Of a DNA stretch of 64,000 nt, positions 1 through 10,297 are shown one piece after another. A program made the translations under genes and the position numbers. Positions within the stretch are counted from its first letter, which is position 1. Each line of letters begins with the position of its first letter. This DNA comes from Pseudoips prasinana (lineage: Eukaryota; Arthropoda; Insecta; Lepidoptera; Nolidae), in contig OX621242.1 in the NCBI GenBank assembly GCA_951640165.1, forward strand, positions 18,903,501 to 18,967,500, read 5' to 3'. Below the pieces are notes generated by a model. The model did not search any database. It saw nothing but the letters and a program-made list of their open reading frames with translations, and was not told the origin of the DNA.

Positions 1-423
1 AAAAGAACTACATACATTTACATGGAAAGACATATATGTACAGTCAACAGCATAAGTAGATGATCAAAATCGGACCTGAGTTTTGAGTTTATGATGCTAT
101 TGGGCGGCAGTTTTCACTAGTTAATATTTTTTACACTTAACACTCACGCACACCTTCAACTAGATACTCTTCACCACCACACTACTTTGACGCAATTTAT
201 GATAATTAGTATTGAATATCCGACTTTGATCTTCTACTTTTGCTGTTGACTGTACTTCCGCAATTGACAACATTTCATATTTTTACTGGCATGTATTATT
301 GCGTTATTTAAAAGTAAATCCAAAACTAGGGCACCCATATTTTTCCTTTTTGCGAAATTATGAACTTTTCATTCATAATTTCATCTTTGAAATTCGATGT
401 ATTCTAGAAAGACGTAAGCGGCA
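1..423. other. AT-rich intergenic DNA, nothing recognised
   Basis: No reading frame with coding character, RNA-like structure or known repeat was recognised here. Confidence 0.5.
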
Positions 424-762
424 AATGACGTTATACATACGGTGGAATAGCCATCGATCTTTGCTTTAATGTAACCCGTCAACAAAAATCACTGTCTTGT
501 CAAACTAGTTGGCGCTAAAATTTGTTTACGTTTGTATAATGATTTCAATTTCAAATTAAATTTAACTCGTCAATATTAAATTCGTTTCCAGTGTTAATAT
601 CCTTATTATGTTTCATTAGGTCACCATGAAAGTTTTGAAATTTAAAACCGTGAGTGATAATTGACAATTTGACATGTCTTGTTTGACATTAATGTTTTCG
701 TTTAAAACATTGGAATGCTTAGGCAAAGGAAACTACCTTGTCCACCGTATAAGTGACGTCAT
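424..762. mobile_element. MITE-like element with imperfect terminal inverted repeats
   Basis: The left arm (about 424-466) and the right arm (about 717-762) are imperfect reverse complements. Both carry a TGACGT core, then TACGGTGGA, then a TTTGC block. The interior of about 250 bp is AT-rich and non-coding. Size and structure fit a miniature inverted-repeat DNA transposon. The exact ends and target duplication could not be fixed by eye. Confidence 0.45.
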
Positions 763-1076
763 CACATCTTTTTTAGTTTTTATTTTTTTCCTCAGTAATG
801 AAGAAATAAAAAAATATATTTGAACTCAGGATACAAAAATAAAGAAATGGTATTTTTGTTTTAAGGTGGTGTCAGTTTTGAAATGTTGTCAATTATACAG
901 TTTTACAAGGAATAAACAAATAAAAGGCTATTCGGCATTGTGAGGTAGGTACCTACATTCGGAAACTTATTCATTACTTAATCTATGCTGTACCACTGCT
1001 GGGTAAAAGTTTCCATGCTTTTCCACATTTTGCAGACTGTAGAATGTCACCCACCATTGTCATATTTCACCGATTG
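763..1076. other. AT-rich intergenic DNA, nothing recognised
   Basis: Non-coding by inspection; no repeat recognised. Confidence 0.45.
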
Positions 1077-1173
1077 CACCGTTAAAAATACACGCGATCA
1101 ATGCGCGCTAAACTCGGATTCGCTTCCTGTAACTGAGTTTAGCGTCCATTGATCGCGTTCAATTTTAACGGTG
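1077..1173. repeat. 97-bp imperfect palindrome (foldback)
   Basis: The left arm begins CACCGTTAAAA and contains GCGATCAATG and GCTAAACTC. The right arm (1134-1173) is its reverse complement with a few mismatches, ending TTTTAACGGTG. The loop is about 18 bp. It is probably a short MITE or a terminal remnant of one. Confidence 0.6.
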
Positions 1174-1537
1174 AAATCGCCTCTTAGTCATCACCACAAT
1201 GCTTTCAAGGTCTACTTAGACATCGACGCCTAATTTTATACAACCATGCAGTAATATTTTTACCCATGTGTTCTTAAGATATACATGTAGTAATAAATTG
1301 AAAATGAATAAAGTATTTAGATAAATGCCTTAGTAGGCGGTCACACTTAGTATGTGGAGCGAGTCCATTAGTGTGTATTTTCCTCTATAAAGTGTATTTG
1401 TTGGATTTTTAAAGGTAAACTTTAAAGTGTTCTGGTTTTTGGCACTATTTAGTAGTAGGTATATTATAAATCTGTGCTCGCTCACATATTATAGAACTTA
1501 TACCGTAGCTAGTTCGAGGGTCTTGTAGTGATTATAA
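1174..1537. other. AT-rich intergenic DNA, nothing recognised
   Basis: Non-coding by inspection; no repeat recognised. Confidence 0.45.
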
Positions 1538-1749
1538 CATCACCATCACCATCATCGCCATCATCATCATATCAGCCGAAAGACGTCCACTGCTGGACAA
1601 ACGCCTCCCCCAAAGATCTCCACAAGTGTCGGTCTTGTGCTATTCGTATCCACCCGTTTCCAGCAACCCGCACAAGATCATCGGTCCATCTTGTAGCGGG
1701 CCTGCCCACGCCTGCCTTCTTCCGGTTCGTGGTCGCCACTCGAGAACTT
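1538..1749 (-). mobile_element. RTE-clade LINE, 3' end fragment
   Basis: The minus strand encodes the last residues of the RTE polyprotein (WTDDLVRVAGNGW ... GEAFVQQWTSFG), followed by a GATGAT-type simple-sequence tail at 1538-1572. This matches the C-terminus of the larger copy at 41914-45062. The copy is 5'-truncated; the reading frame is short and dead on its own. Simple tandem 3' tails are a known trait of RTE elements. Confidence 0.85.
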
Positions 1750-2069
1750 TGATTATACACATACGTAACAAATTTCTTCTGTTTAAAATTTTGCCTGTCT
1801 GATCCTGGACAAACATATAATGTCATTACAAAATCATTTTGTACTATGTTATTATGCAAATAAATATGAATTATATTTTATTTAATTTCATTAAATCTAT
1901 TTGAACTTGTGATTTATGAACTTATATACAAAATGTTTTTTAATGTTCCAGGCTTTTTGATTCAATTATGTGAGAACTGTGTACATTTATTATAATGTAT
2001 AGCAAAATGTGCTCAGATACAGCTGCGAAAATAATCTCAGTGTTGTGACAAATGAGTTTGAGGTAAAAT
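1750..2069. other. AT-rich intergenic DNA, nothing recognised
   Basis: Non-coding by inspection. Confidence 0.4.
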
Positions 2070-2165
2070 TACATTTTCAACTACGTGCCGTCACTGACGA
2101 ATTAATGCTCAGAGTTTAATGAAACTTTCTGTTATGACAGCTGCACCGCAATTTCCACCATACAT
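2070..2165 (-). repeat. Dispersed repeat shared with 23498-23600 (opposite strand)
   Basis: A block of about 33 bp at 2120-2153, including CTTTCTGTTATGACAGCTGC, reappears as its reverse complement at about 23510-23543. Weaker similarity extends to a TCAACTACG block at about 2078. Two inverted copies 21 kb apart indicate an interspersed repeat of unknown class. Confidence 0.5.
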
Positions 2166-3405
2166 ATTATATAACTTGTCACTAGTGAATGATATATTTA
2201 ACTATTGAATAATATATTCATTCACTGCGTCTGACATAATTAGCAGGAGAGACTGAAGTATCTCAATAAAAAAAACATGCGAAGCAGTCTTTGGTTATCT
2301 ACTGCAGATAGATTAAGTGACTATTACATATACTAACTATTTTTTAATTTCTCAAGTATAGTGGGAGTTTGGAAAATAGTGCTTATTTGATCCGAGTAGC
2401 GAGTGGAAGATGCTACTTCTCACCTTTGGACAGTAAAGACTCACAAGTAATTGCTTCTCTCCCTATGGTGGGAATAAATTAAAAAAAAATGTTAAATAAG
2501 TAATGCTGCGGTCATGTGAGTGCATAAACGGCCAGTGTGAATTAAAAAACCCTCCATCTTACGAATATTCGATCAGGTCACTGTCTGACTGAGTTTAACA
2601 TTTTTAAAGAAATTATCACTTCAAAAAGGTATTTTTTTAATTCGATATAACCTTTTATCAATTAAGGGAAGTTAGTCGCTGTTAAGCTACAATCGATACA
2701 CACCAGCAGACCAAAATTGGAATGTTCGATTCTAACAACAGGATGTTGGTGTATTCTATGCGGCGTCGTTGTATGAACATATCAGTTAAGAAATTAAATG
2801 TAAATGGTAGAAATTGCATATTTACCAACAAACTTCAGATCCCTTGTCGACGTTACTTTAATGTATAGCAGGAACTGTTATTTAATGGCCACTTGAATTA
2901 TAATAAATTTCTAAATTGAATGAAACACCTTAATTTAAATATTTTCAGAGGCAAATTTTTAATAATTAAAAGTTATTATTCAACAAAAGAGTATTCAGAT
3001 GATTAATTATTTAAATTCTCTCATTACAATATTCTATAGTAGGTAATAGGATAATAATAATTTTTAAGTCCTAAGATAATATTAGTACGCCGGAAATGGT
3101 AGAATATATGCATTCGCATCATTTATTCTACCATTATAACACATTATTACATATACAGCAAATTGTAACACCTTATTGTACTATATTCTAACAAATAAAC
3201 CGTTCTTTCTTTCTTTCTCTCACAGTTGCATGTGAAAGATCACTACCTATAATTGACACGTACTCATCCAATTGTAATTTTACAGCATTTAATAAAATGT
3301 ATATACATAATCTTAAGACATTATTTCAGGAATAAACATATGAATATCTACACATATAATAAAATCTTAGGAAAGTCAAAACTGTACATTGAATATTTTT
3401 GTAAA
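2166..3405. other. Intergenic DNA with a small hairpin and a (TTTC)n tail
   Basis: There is no gene-like frame. Two small structures are visible. One is an inverted repeat at about 3096-3134 (ATGGTAGAAT ... ATTCTACCAT). The other is an AATAAA-containing stretch ending in TTCTTTCTTTCTTTCT at about 3202-3220, which resembles the 3' tail of a retroelement, but no coding part was recognised upstream. Confidence 0.35.
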
Positions 3406-3672
3406 TGGATACTTGGGGCTTGATCTAAAATCGATATCGAAGCAGAAAATATAGTTTTTAGAATTTTTGTCTGTTTATCTGTTTGTCAGTATGTAGGTAT
3501 GTCCGGGCTAAACTCAAAAGTACTGCATGGATTTACTTCAAATTTTGCATAAATATTACTAAGAGATCGGGTCAACATATAGGCTACATATTATCACGCT
3601 ATTACCTACGGGGGAGCAGCTGTGATAATTTATAAAATTGATCGCGGGTAAAACTGCGGGGCACAGCTAGTA
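3406..3672 (-). repeat. Interspersed repeat with CCCGCGGT head, copy 1
   Basis: Read on the minus strand it begins near CTAGCTGTGCCCCGCAG, continues through a conserved block about a vanishing line of text containing TATAGCCTA-like and TGACCCGATCTC segments, and ends about 3406. The same unit occurs at 27012-27190, 29938-30092, 36552-36785 and 60731-60903. It is the abundant short repeat seen in lepidopteran genomes. Its class was not determined here. Confidence 0.65.
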
Positions 3673-4499
3673 AAAAATATTTATGTATTCAACGGCAAAC
3701 TTATCATCTTATGTTACTTTCAACAAATTATTCATAGTTTTCTATCGGCTGCATTAACAAATCATGATTTTTATATTGTTGGAACATTTTATGAAAAAGA
3801 AACGAAAAATATCTCTCCGGTAAATCAACCATTAAATATTAGTGACAAAGAATATACAACACTGAGCTACATTTACTTTTGATGTATTTTAATATTTGGC
3901 AGGGAAATGAGTAATTAATAGTATTAATACTAAAAGTAGATACTTTGTAAATGAAGTGATTTAGAGAAAAACTGGAGGTAGGATGTTTAGAACCACTCGA
4001 TAACATGACCCTTAAAATAAAAGATGTGCTGTGTTTTTAAAATTCTCCGCCCAATAAGACCGAATCAAAATGAGTCCAAACTACATTAAAGAGCGAAAAT
4101 TGTACTGTAAAAGTAAATTATAGTCCATTATCATTTAGTCTATATATTATTAAGCTAACAAGCTCTAGTTAGTAACGATATTAACTTATTTCAAATATGG
4201 GTTGCAAGCCTCCTCTCGAAGTCAACCATACAATCTTAGAAAATCCAAAGCTGAAAGACGTCGTACCTACAATAATGTATCAGTAAGGTATGTACAAACA
4301 CAGCGTGCAAGGTGCGCGGCAGATACGCGCGGTATTCGCGGGACGCATGACTAGTTCAGACCTTCTGCGTAGCAGTACTGCGCGACGTGTCTCGGACATG
4401 CCGCGGTCTTTATTTCGCATTCAAACCACAATAAAAGTGGACGCGTGTGTTGCAGCACTGCTTATTATTCGCAATAATACACATTGTATATTAAATACT
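3673..4499. other. Intergenic DNA, nothing recognised
   Basis: The upstream part is AT-rich; GC rises after about 4290, just before the SINE. No coding or repeat identity was recognised. Confidence 0.4.
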
Positions 4500-4708
4500 G
4501 CACGTGTGACGCAGCGGCTAAGACAGTCGCCTCGCCTCTTCGTGTCGTGGGTTCGAGTCCCGCGCCGGATAACTATTTGTGTGGCCCATAAATATTTGTT
4601 CTGAGTCTGGATGTAATTTGTCTCCGTTTATTATATGTTTTGTAAAGTACCCCGCGACACAGCGTATAAATTCCCTAGTGCGGGCATTGTCTTAAAAAAA
4701 TAAAATAA
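4500..4708 (+). mobile_element. tRNA-derived SINE, family 2, full copy
   Basis: The head is tRNA-like: an A-box-like segment (GCAGCGGCTAAGACAG) and a B box (GGTTCGAGTCC at 4550-4560), spaced as in a pol III internal promoter. The body carries TCTGAGTCTGGATG and CCCCGCGACACAG, and the 3' end is A-rich (TTAAAAAAATAAAATAAAG). Related copies lie at 23715-23810, 26800-26990 and 29318-29480. It encodes no protein; mobilisation would need a LINE's machinery (known for SINEs, inferred here). Confidence 0.75.
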
Positions 4709-4979
4709 AGAATGGCAGTGTTGGATGCGATCACTATATCATCAGAGGATACAGAATCTAGAAGTGATCAATTACGAAATCAGCTATTTATCTTCATTTT
4801 CACTTTTAAAACCGCTTTTGGTTGTACGAACTTTTTTGGTATTTGAACCCATAGATCTTCTATTCCGTTATTATTATGATATTCTTTACGCCGATTGGAG
4901 CCATATATTTCAATAAGACGTATTGCTGTTTCGTTATTGATTTTAATTGATAAAATAAATACGTACGTCCACACACATT

Positions 4980-5210
4980 CACCGGCGAACGGACAATAAG
5001 GCGATTGGCACACTGCCACGCATGATGCAGTCCAACACACAGAACACGCATCTGCATGAACGCGCGTGGATGCAGTTTCAGTGTGTTGGACTGTGCGTGT
5101 TTTCTATACAAACGGAGATACTTACAAGCAACGTTAGAACACGCACTCACGCACTACCCTGCATCATGCGGGGCAGTTCCAATCGCATAACACCGTTCGC
5201 GTACGGCGCG
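4980..5210. repeat. About 230-bp GC-rich imperfect palindrome
   Basis: The outer left arm (about 4981-5029) matches the reverse complement of about 5159-5209: both hold GCGAACGG, GCGATTGG and GCATGATGCAG. A second inner pair is built on GTCCAACACA (about 5029-5040) and TGTGTTGGAC (about 5080-5090). The block is much richer in GC than its flanks. It looks like a foldback or MITE. The short reading frames across it are by-products of the arms. Confidence 0.6.
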
Positions 5211-6219
5211 ACGGGTAGCGTGCAGCTGCCGCGTAAGTTGTATTTGTTTGGACACATCTTAATAAAAATGTTTTAAGTTGTCAATGATGTATTTTAATTA
5301 AATGAACGAAAAAACTATCTTTTATATTAATATATACTACAAAAAAACTGTTTTAAATAACAGACATCGACTTCTTGATAACAACCATCCCTTAACAAAA
5401 TGTATATAACAAATGGGTTATTAATTACCAATGTCGAGCAGAATTTATTTCACAATTTTATCAGGCCATAAACCTTTTAGTTATTCATTTCAGGCCGCAT
5501 TTCGAATCCTGATTATCGTCACGGGCAAATGTACCGATGCTTTAAGAATGACTCAGGATACATGAGTATTGAGAACAGTACTCTACCGTATGTGTATTCG
5601 ATGTTTAGTTAATTTAAGCAGGCAACGTCAATGGCAATGTCAAACTTTGATTGATTTCACTGTTTGATTCATCAGTTAATTTTATTGGAAAAGTTTAAAA
5701 TTGTTTTGATACCAACGCGTATGATGTTACACTGCTCATAGATCCGTGGACAAGATAAAGTTAATTTCTTATTAATTTATATATTTCATTATTTATCTCC
5801 AACCTTTAAAACCTCGGTACAGTCTTTGCAAGATTAAAAATAAATCATTTAGGTACTATTCAAGATGGTATCCAACCATTAAAAGGTGACGAAAGCATAT
5901 TGCCCTACATGCTACTAACGTTGGCACCTGTCAAGGTGTCATCATAGTCAAGCGTAACGGTTTCTTGTGGTATTGCAACCATAAAATTGTAGAATCTGAA
6001 GCTGAAAGCGAAGATAAAGCATCTCCAACGCGACAAGAAATTCATAAAAATGTTTTATACTGGCAGAAAATAAAGTGACTATAGTTATATGGTGTTAATT
6101 GTATTATATAAAGATAAAAACATAAAACATCAAGGTCACCTTTGCCTAGTGATCCAATAAAACTTTTATTTGGTATATATATATATGTGTAATAATAACT
6201 GCCATAGAAATAAAGTCTG
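5211..6219. other. AT-rich intergenic DNA, nothing recognised
   Basis: No coding frame or repeat was recognised in this kilobase. Confidence 0.45.
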
Positions 6220-6220
6220 G

Positions 6221-6560
6221 ACATTCTCTAAACTCTTTGTATGTAGTTCGTAATGAGAACTCCAAACTACAAAGGGGCTGCTTCAATATACAAGTCCAAG
6301 GGGCGCAAGAATGTACCTTGAAAGATTTTCCGACTTAGATAATTACGTTTAACCAAACCTAGATAACCTATAGTATGTTATAATTATATATTTATGTATG
6401 TCGACCTATATTAACTATTTATGTCGACATTCTCTAAACTATTTGTATGTAGTTCGTAAGGAAAACTCCTAATTACAAATGGGCTGTTGGAATATTCTAG
6501 TTCAAGGGGCGAAATAATGTATATTAGTTTAAAGAGATTTTCAGATTTTGATAATTATGC
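6221..6560 (+). repeat. Diverged tandem duplication, period about 206 bp
   Basis: The segment starting ACATTCTCTAAACT at 6221 is repeated at 6427. The two copies share TTTGTATGTAGTTCGTAA, a CAAGGGGCG block and GATAATTA, with many substitutions. This is an old local duplication, not coding. Confidence 0.6.
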
Positions 6561-7010
6561 AATACAAAGCCTAAGAGACTCAATGTTGACATAAATATTT
6601 AATAATAATATAACTATACAAAATAATATTAATTGAAAATGGTTACTATTTACAATTTTAAATGTACCACTTTCATCGTCGAGTGCAGTTCTCTATATGA
6701 TATATTATAAATTATAATACATCAATGTGTAGTAGTCAGTAGTTCGATGGCCTGAGTCATCTCATAAAGGGCAAAAGGCGCCTGAAAGCCTATGAATAAA
6801 TTCCAATTATTTCCCAATTTAATCCTTATTTACGTGGTAATCAGAAAATATTACGGTATATTTGGTAAAATCAGACCGATAGCATCTTTATTATCAAGTG
6901 ATATTAGCGTCTAATTGGCAAGGATTCTAAAAGATTATTATTGTCTAAAAATAAGAAAATTAAAAAGGCATTGCTAGACTAATTTATTCGTTGGTGAAAA
7001 AGTAGTTTAA
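6561..7010. other. AT-rich intergenic DNA, nothing recognised
   Basis: Non-coding by inspection. Confidence 0.4.
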
Positions 7011-7278
7011 CATCATCATCATCACATCAACCGAAAGACATCTACTGCTGGACAAAGGCCTCCCCTAAGGATCTCCACAGTGGCCGGTCTTGTGCTACCC
7101 GCATCCAGCGGTTTCCCGCGACCCCTGTAAAATCGTTGGTCCACAAAGTAGGGGGGTTCGTTGTCGCCACTCGAGAACCTTTCTGCCCCAGCGGCCGTCG
7201 GTTCTACTAGCTATGTGACCCGCTCACTGCCACTTCAGTTTGGCAATTCTTTGGGCTATGTCAGCTACTTTGGTACTT
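7011..7278 (-). mobile_element. RTE-clade LINE, 3' end fragment
   Basis: The sequence from the (ATC)n tail at 7011 through TGCTGGACAAAGGCCTCC to about 7278 aligns by eye with the 3' end of the 41.9-kb RTE copy, minus orientation. It is decayed by small indels and has no open frame left. Confidence 0.8.
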
Positions 7279-7675
7279 TTCTATAATAGTGCACCTGAAT
7301 TAATTTCAGCACAGGAGATATTTGCAACGGTGTATGCGCAAACAAATTCGCACTCAATCGTTTAATCCAAAGGAAAAGAATTTTCTAAAGATCTCTCTAG
7401 AACATTTTGGAGTCTAATGCAAGGAGGGCTGGTACGCTGCATATGATCGGAGACTATTGTTATTAGCTGCCTAAAACCTCGCAATCCAGTTAGAGTAAAA
7501 GTGTTACCACTTTCCAATCATTATCTGATCCGCTTGTATTAGAACTGCCAGAAACGATGTATCTCGTTTAACTTATGCACTTTCCAGATGAAAGAAGAAG
7601 TAAGTCTCATTGTAATGAATTCATTCCGTTAGGAGCGGAAAGTTCTGTGTGTCTGCACGGATATTCAGACACACA
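7279..7675. other. Intergenic DNA, nothing recognised
   Basis: No coding frame or repeat recognised. Confidence 0.4.
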
Positions 7676-7905
7676 GACATTTCATCATTACAGCTGAAAG
7701 AGCAGCAGGGGACTCTGCTGGACAAGTCTCCCCTAGGAATCTTGGGGGGGATATGCCGTAATCGCCACGCTTGGCAGACGGTTTGGTAATCGCAATAAGA
7801 TAGTCATAGTGGTTCGAAGGAAGCTGCTGTCCGCCCTCTGGTAGATATACCCTCGGGTCGACTTCTACGACCCCTACGAGATGAGCTGGGGTGATGATAT
7901 TCTGA
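7676..7905 (-). mobile_element. RTE-like fragment joining 3'-end and 5'-end sequence
   Basis: The first about 60 bp resemble the RTE 3' end (CATCATTACAGCTGAAAG ... TGCTGGACAAG). From about 7750 the sequence instead matches the 5' region of the RTE near 44890-45030: TAATCGCCACGCTTGGCAGACGG and CCCTCGGG(T/A)CGAC. The whole coding middle is absent. It could be an internally deleted element or a non-autonomous derivative. A similar joint is seen at 30492-30640. Confidence 0.6.
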
Positions 7906-8201
7906 TATACCTTTGATTAATAATTTTCAATATAGATATTAATATGTAGGGTTATTCTATTGGATAGACACTTTATATAAGTAAGAGCAAGTATTATATT
8001 ACAGCTTCGTACATCATGCGATGTTTGTACTTATTTGCTAATATTTGCATAATAAATTATATTCAGTACAGTAAATATTGCAATCTGATTGACTTATAGT
8101 CTATTGTATTTAGTGCTTATCTTCGTCAGGATCATGAAAATGGTTACTCCGGTGTTTACATTTACATTGAGTATCTTATGTTACTGCTTTTGTTTAGGTA
8201 T

Positions 8202-8467
8202 AATAATAATATCCTGGGACATTATTTACATGGCCATCTGATCCCAACTAAGCAAAGCTTGTACTATGGAAACCAGATAATTGATATACTACATATACTA
8301 CTTTTCTTTTGTAAATACATGCTTATATAGATAAATTGCACCCAGGGTCAGGACAAACAGATATACATATATATTCATGCACACAAATATCTGCCCTGGG
8401 TGGGTATCGGCCCACGACCTCCGGCGAGAAAAGCAAGTATTTGCCAACCACGCCAATAGGCCCGTCA
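8202..8467 (-). mobile_element. tRNA-derived SINE, family 1, full-length copy
   Basis: Read on the minus strand it has a tRNA-like head (CCTATTGGCGTGGTTGGCAA with a degenerate B box near 8408-8420), a body containing GTTTCCATAGTACAAGCTTTG and GATCAGATGGCCATG, and the end AATGTCCCAGGATATTATTATT. Other copies are at 24040-24160, 29810-30220, 33362-33641, 36786-37014 and 51058-51446. Non-coding. Confidence 0.75.
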
Positions 8468-8580
8468 TGGCCCTTAAACCATCATGTTCCGTCAGTATTT
8501 TTCCGTAAAAAGTTTCATATCGAACAACGCTAGTAAAAAACAGGTGTAGCGGTAGCATGTTTAACTACAAACAAAGATTT

Positions 8581-8647
8581 GTCTTGGGTGGGGTTCGAAC
8601 ACAAGCCCTCTGGCTTAGTCAGAGTCACCACTCGACCTATAGGCCAG
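8581..8647 (-). repeat. tRNA-like SINE head, isolated
   Basis: The minus strand reads like a decayed tRNA: CTGGCCTATAGGTCGAGTGG near its start and a B-box-like GTTCGAACCCC near its end. It lies 114 bp beyond a full SINE. It differs from the heads of both other SINE families here. No tRNA gene is claimed because stems do not pair well by eye. Confidence 0.45.
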
Positions 8648-9739
8648 TAAATTCAAATTTTGATTTCAAATGTTTTTCTAATATAAAAATTCGATGCTAT
8701 TCTATTTTGTGTTGCGAATAAAAACAATAAGATATCTGCCCAACAATCCGTTTACGTTTTAATTTGCAACACTCGATAGAAAAACATATTTTTACTTTAA
8801 TATTCTTACAAATTCAAATATAAATATAATTTGACACTACTATTGTTAAACGTTGCATATAAATATAATAGTTGCAGTTATTTCTAGTTTACCGCAACTA
8901 AACATATATTTAACACGCAATGTATTGAAATTGATAGCAACTATTTACATACACAGCCCTCTATAAACCGCCAGGGAAAAATATTGTCGTCTTGAAGACT
9001 GGGAAATATCCTCCAAATTGATTTAAAGAGGCTTTTATAAGAGGAACTGTGTATGCGGAGTGATATATATTGCCGTTCAGTTACAGGAAGCAGACGACCT
9101 CTCACCGGAAGTGGCGGTGGGGCGAGATAACTTCCACTTCCGCTGTGTCATATATGTCGGTAGTCGGTAGTATATCACAAGCCTTATTGTGCTGAGATAG
9201 ACATTGAATAGCATATTGTCTTGTTAAAGAGTGACAACACAGATTATGTTAAACAACATGTAATACAATAGTGTTTATTTTTATTACAATCACAGTATAT
9301 GTACATATTACACATTAATAAAAATATATACTTACATGGTTTTGCATCTGATATGCATAACAATAAAAAATAAGAAGTATTTTTGACATGCAAATCAACA
9401 TTAAAAATAAAAAAAAACCAAATCTAAATCTAAAAATTATAACTACGTAGAACATATATGAAACGAATAGGATTTTAACAGGCAAAGGTATTTTTATTTA
9501 GTTTTAAACTCGCCGAACGAATTACTAAATATGTCAACATTTGGATCGCGACTTTGGAGTGCATTGTACTGATCAAGAATTCGGTTGGTAGGTGATTGAC
9601 GGCCCAAATAAGTGTTGAATCCTTGACACAGAATATCAGTTAAGAAAACAATAGAAACAAATGATTTGAGACTGAGGGAATTAACTAGAATGTGCAACTG
9701 TGATAACAACATACATACGGGTGTGTGTGATGTTACGTA
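8648..9739. other. Intergenic DNA, nothing recognised
   Basis: AT-rich with one GC-richer block at about 9056-9175, which contains repeated GGAAGTGG / CCACTTCCG words. No gene or known repeat was recognised. Confidence 0.4.
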
Positions 9740-9868
9740 CAGACGCCAGCACATCCAGCTACCGCAATCTGTCAAATTTCTTTTATAGATTTTCAACTTT
9801 ATCACATAAGCATAAGATTCACTTTGGGAAATTTGACAGATTGGGGTAGCTTGATGTGCTGGCGTCTG
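9740..9868. mobile_element. TA-flanked MITE, copy 1 (129 bp, complete)
   Basis: Both ends are terminal inverted repeats starting CAGACGCCAGCACATC; the arms extend about 42 bp, so most of the element folds on itself. TA dinucleotides flank it at 9738-9739 and 9869-9870. Copies at 37761-37890 and 51244-51375 share arms and interior. Size, ends and TA flanks fit a Tc1/mariner-type MITE. The reading frame running across it on the minus strand is not a gene. Confidence 0.85.
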
Positions 9869-10110
9869 TACATATTGTACATCTTGCGTAGGTGGCGACC
9901 CACTGATGAAATTAGTCACCATGGTAAAAATTCGGCAAGACCACTATTGCTATTCACCAGTTACCTACCAGTTCCCACGGTAAATCATAATTAATTTCTT
10001 GACATTACCTCTACGTAGCTGTTAATTAAATGATTTTTTTTTAAATTGTTGGGGTAGTCGAAGCGTTAGTGTTGAATACCACACATTCATATAATTTTTC
10101 TTTAACCATT

Positions 10111-10297
10111 TTATCATCATCATTAAATCAGGAAAAAGACGTCCACTGTTGGAAAAAGCCCCCCCTACTCCCAAAGGTATCTACTACAATTCTAGCTAGT
10201 CTACAATTTCCGGTCGTGCTACCTCTGCATCCAGCGACCCTTACAATATCATCGGTCCATCTTGTAGGCGGCCTGGCCACACTGCGTCTTCCAGCTC
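10111..10297 (-). mobile_element. RTE-clade LINE, 3' end fragment (degenerate)
   Basis: A (TCA)n tail is followed by GACGTCCACTGTTGG and, further on, CATCGGTCCATCTTGTAG, as at the 3' end of the 41.9-kb RTE. It is interrupted by insertions and has no open frame. Confidence 0.75.

Noticed and set aside
4290..4604. 104-codon ORF ending in SINE sequence
   Set aside because: The second half is the tRNA-like SINE head; no protein features.
5022..5276. Overlapping ORFs on both strands at 4780-5276
   Set aside because: They are produced by the GC-rich palindrome.
8581..8647. Functional tRNA gene
   Set aside because: Box-like words exist but the cloverleaf stems do not pair well and a SINE head explains them better. 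The same holds for the SINE heads at 4500, 36786 and 51058.
9494..9922. 142-codon minus-strand ORF
   Set aside because: It runs straight through the TA-flanked MITE and its flanks; the residues are explained by the inverted repeat, not by a gene.
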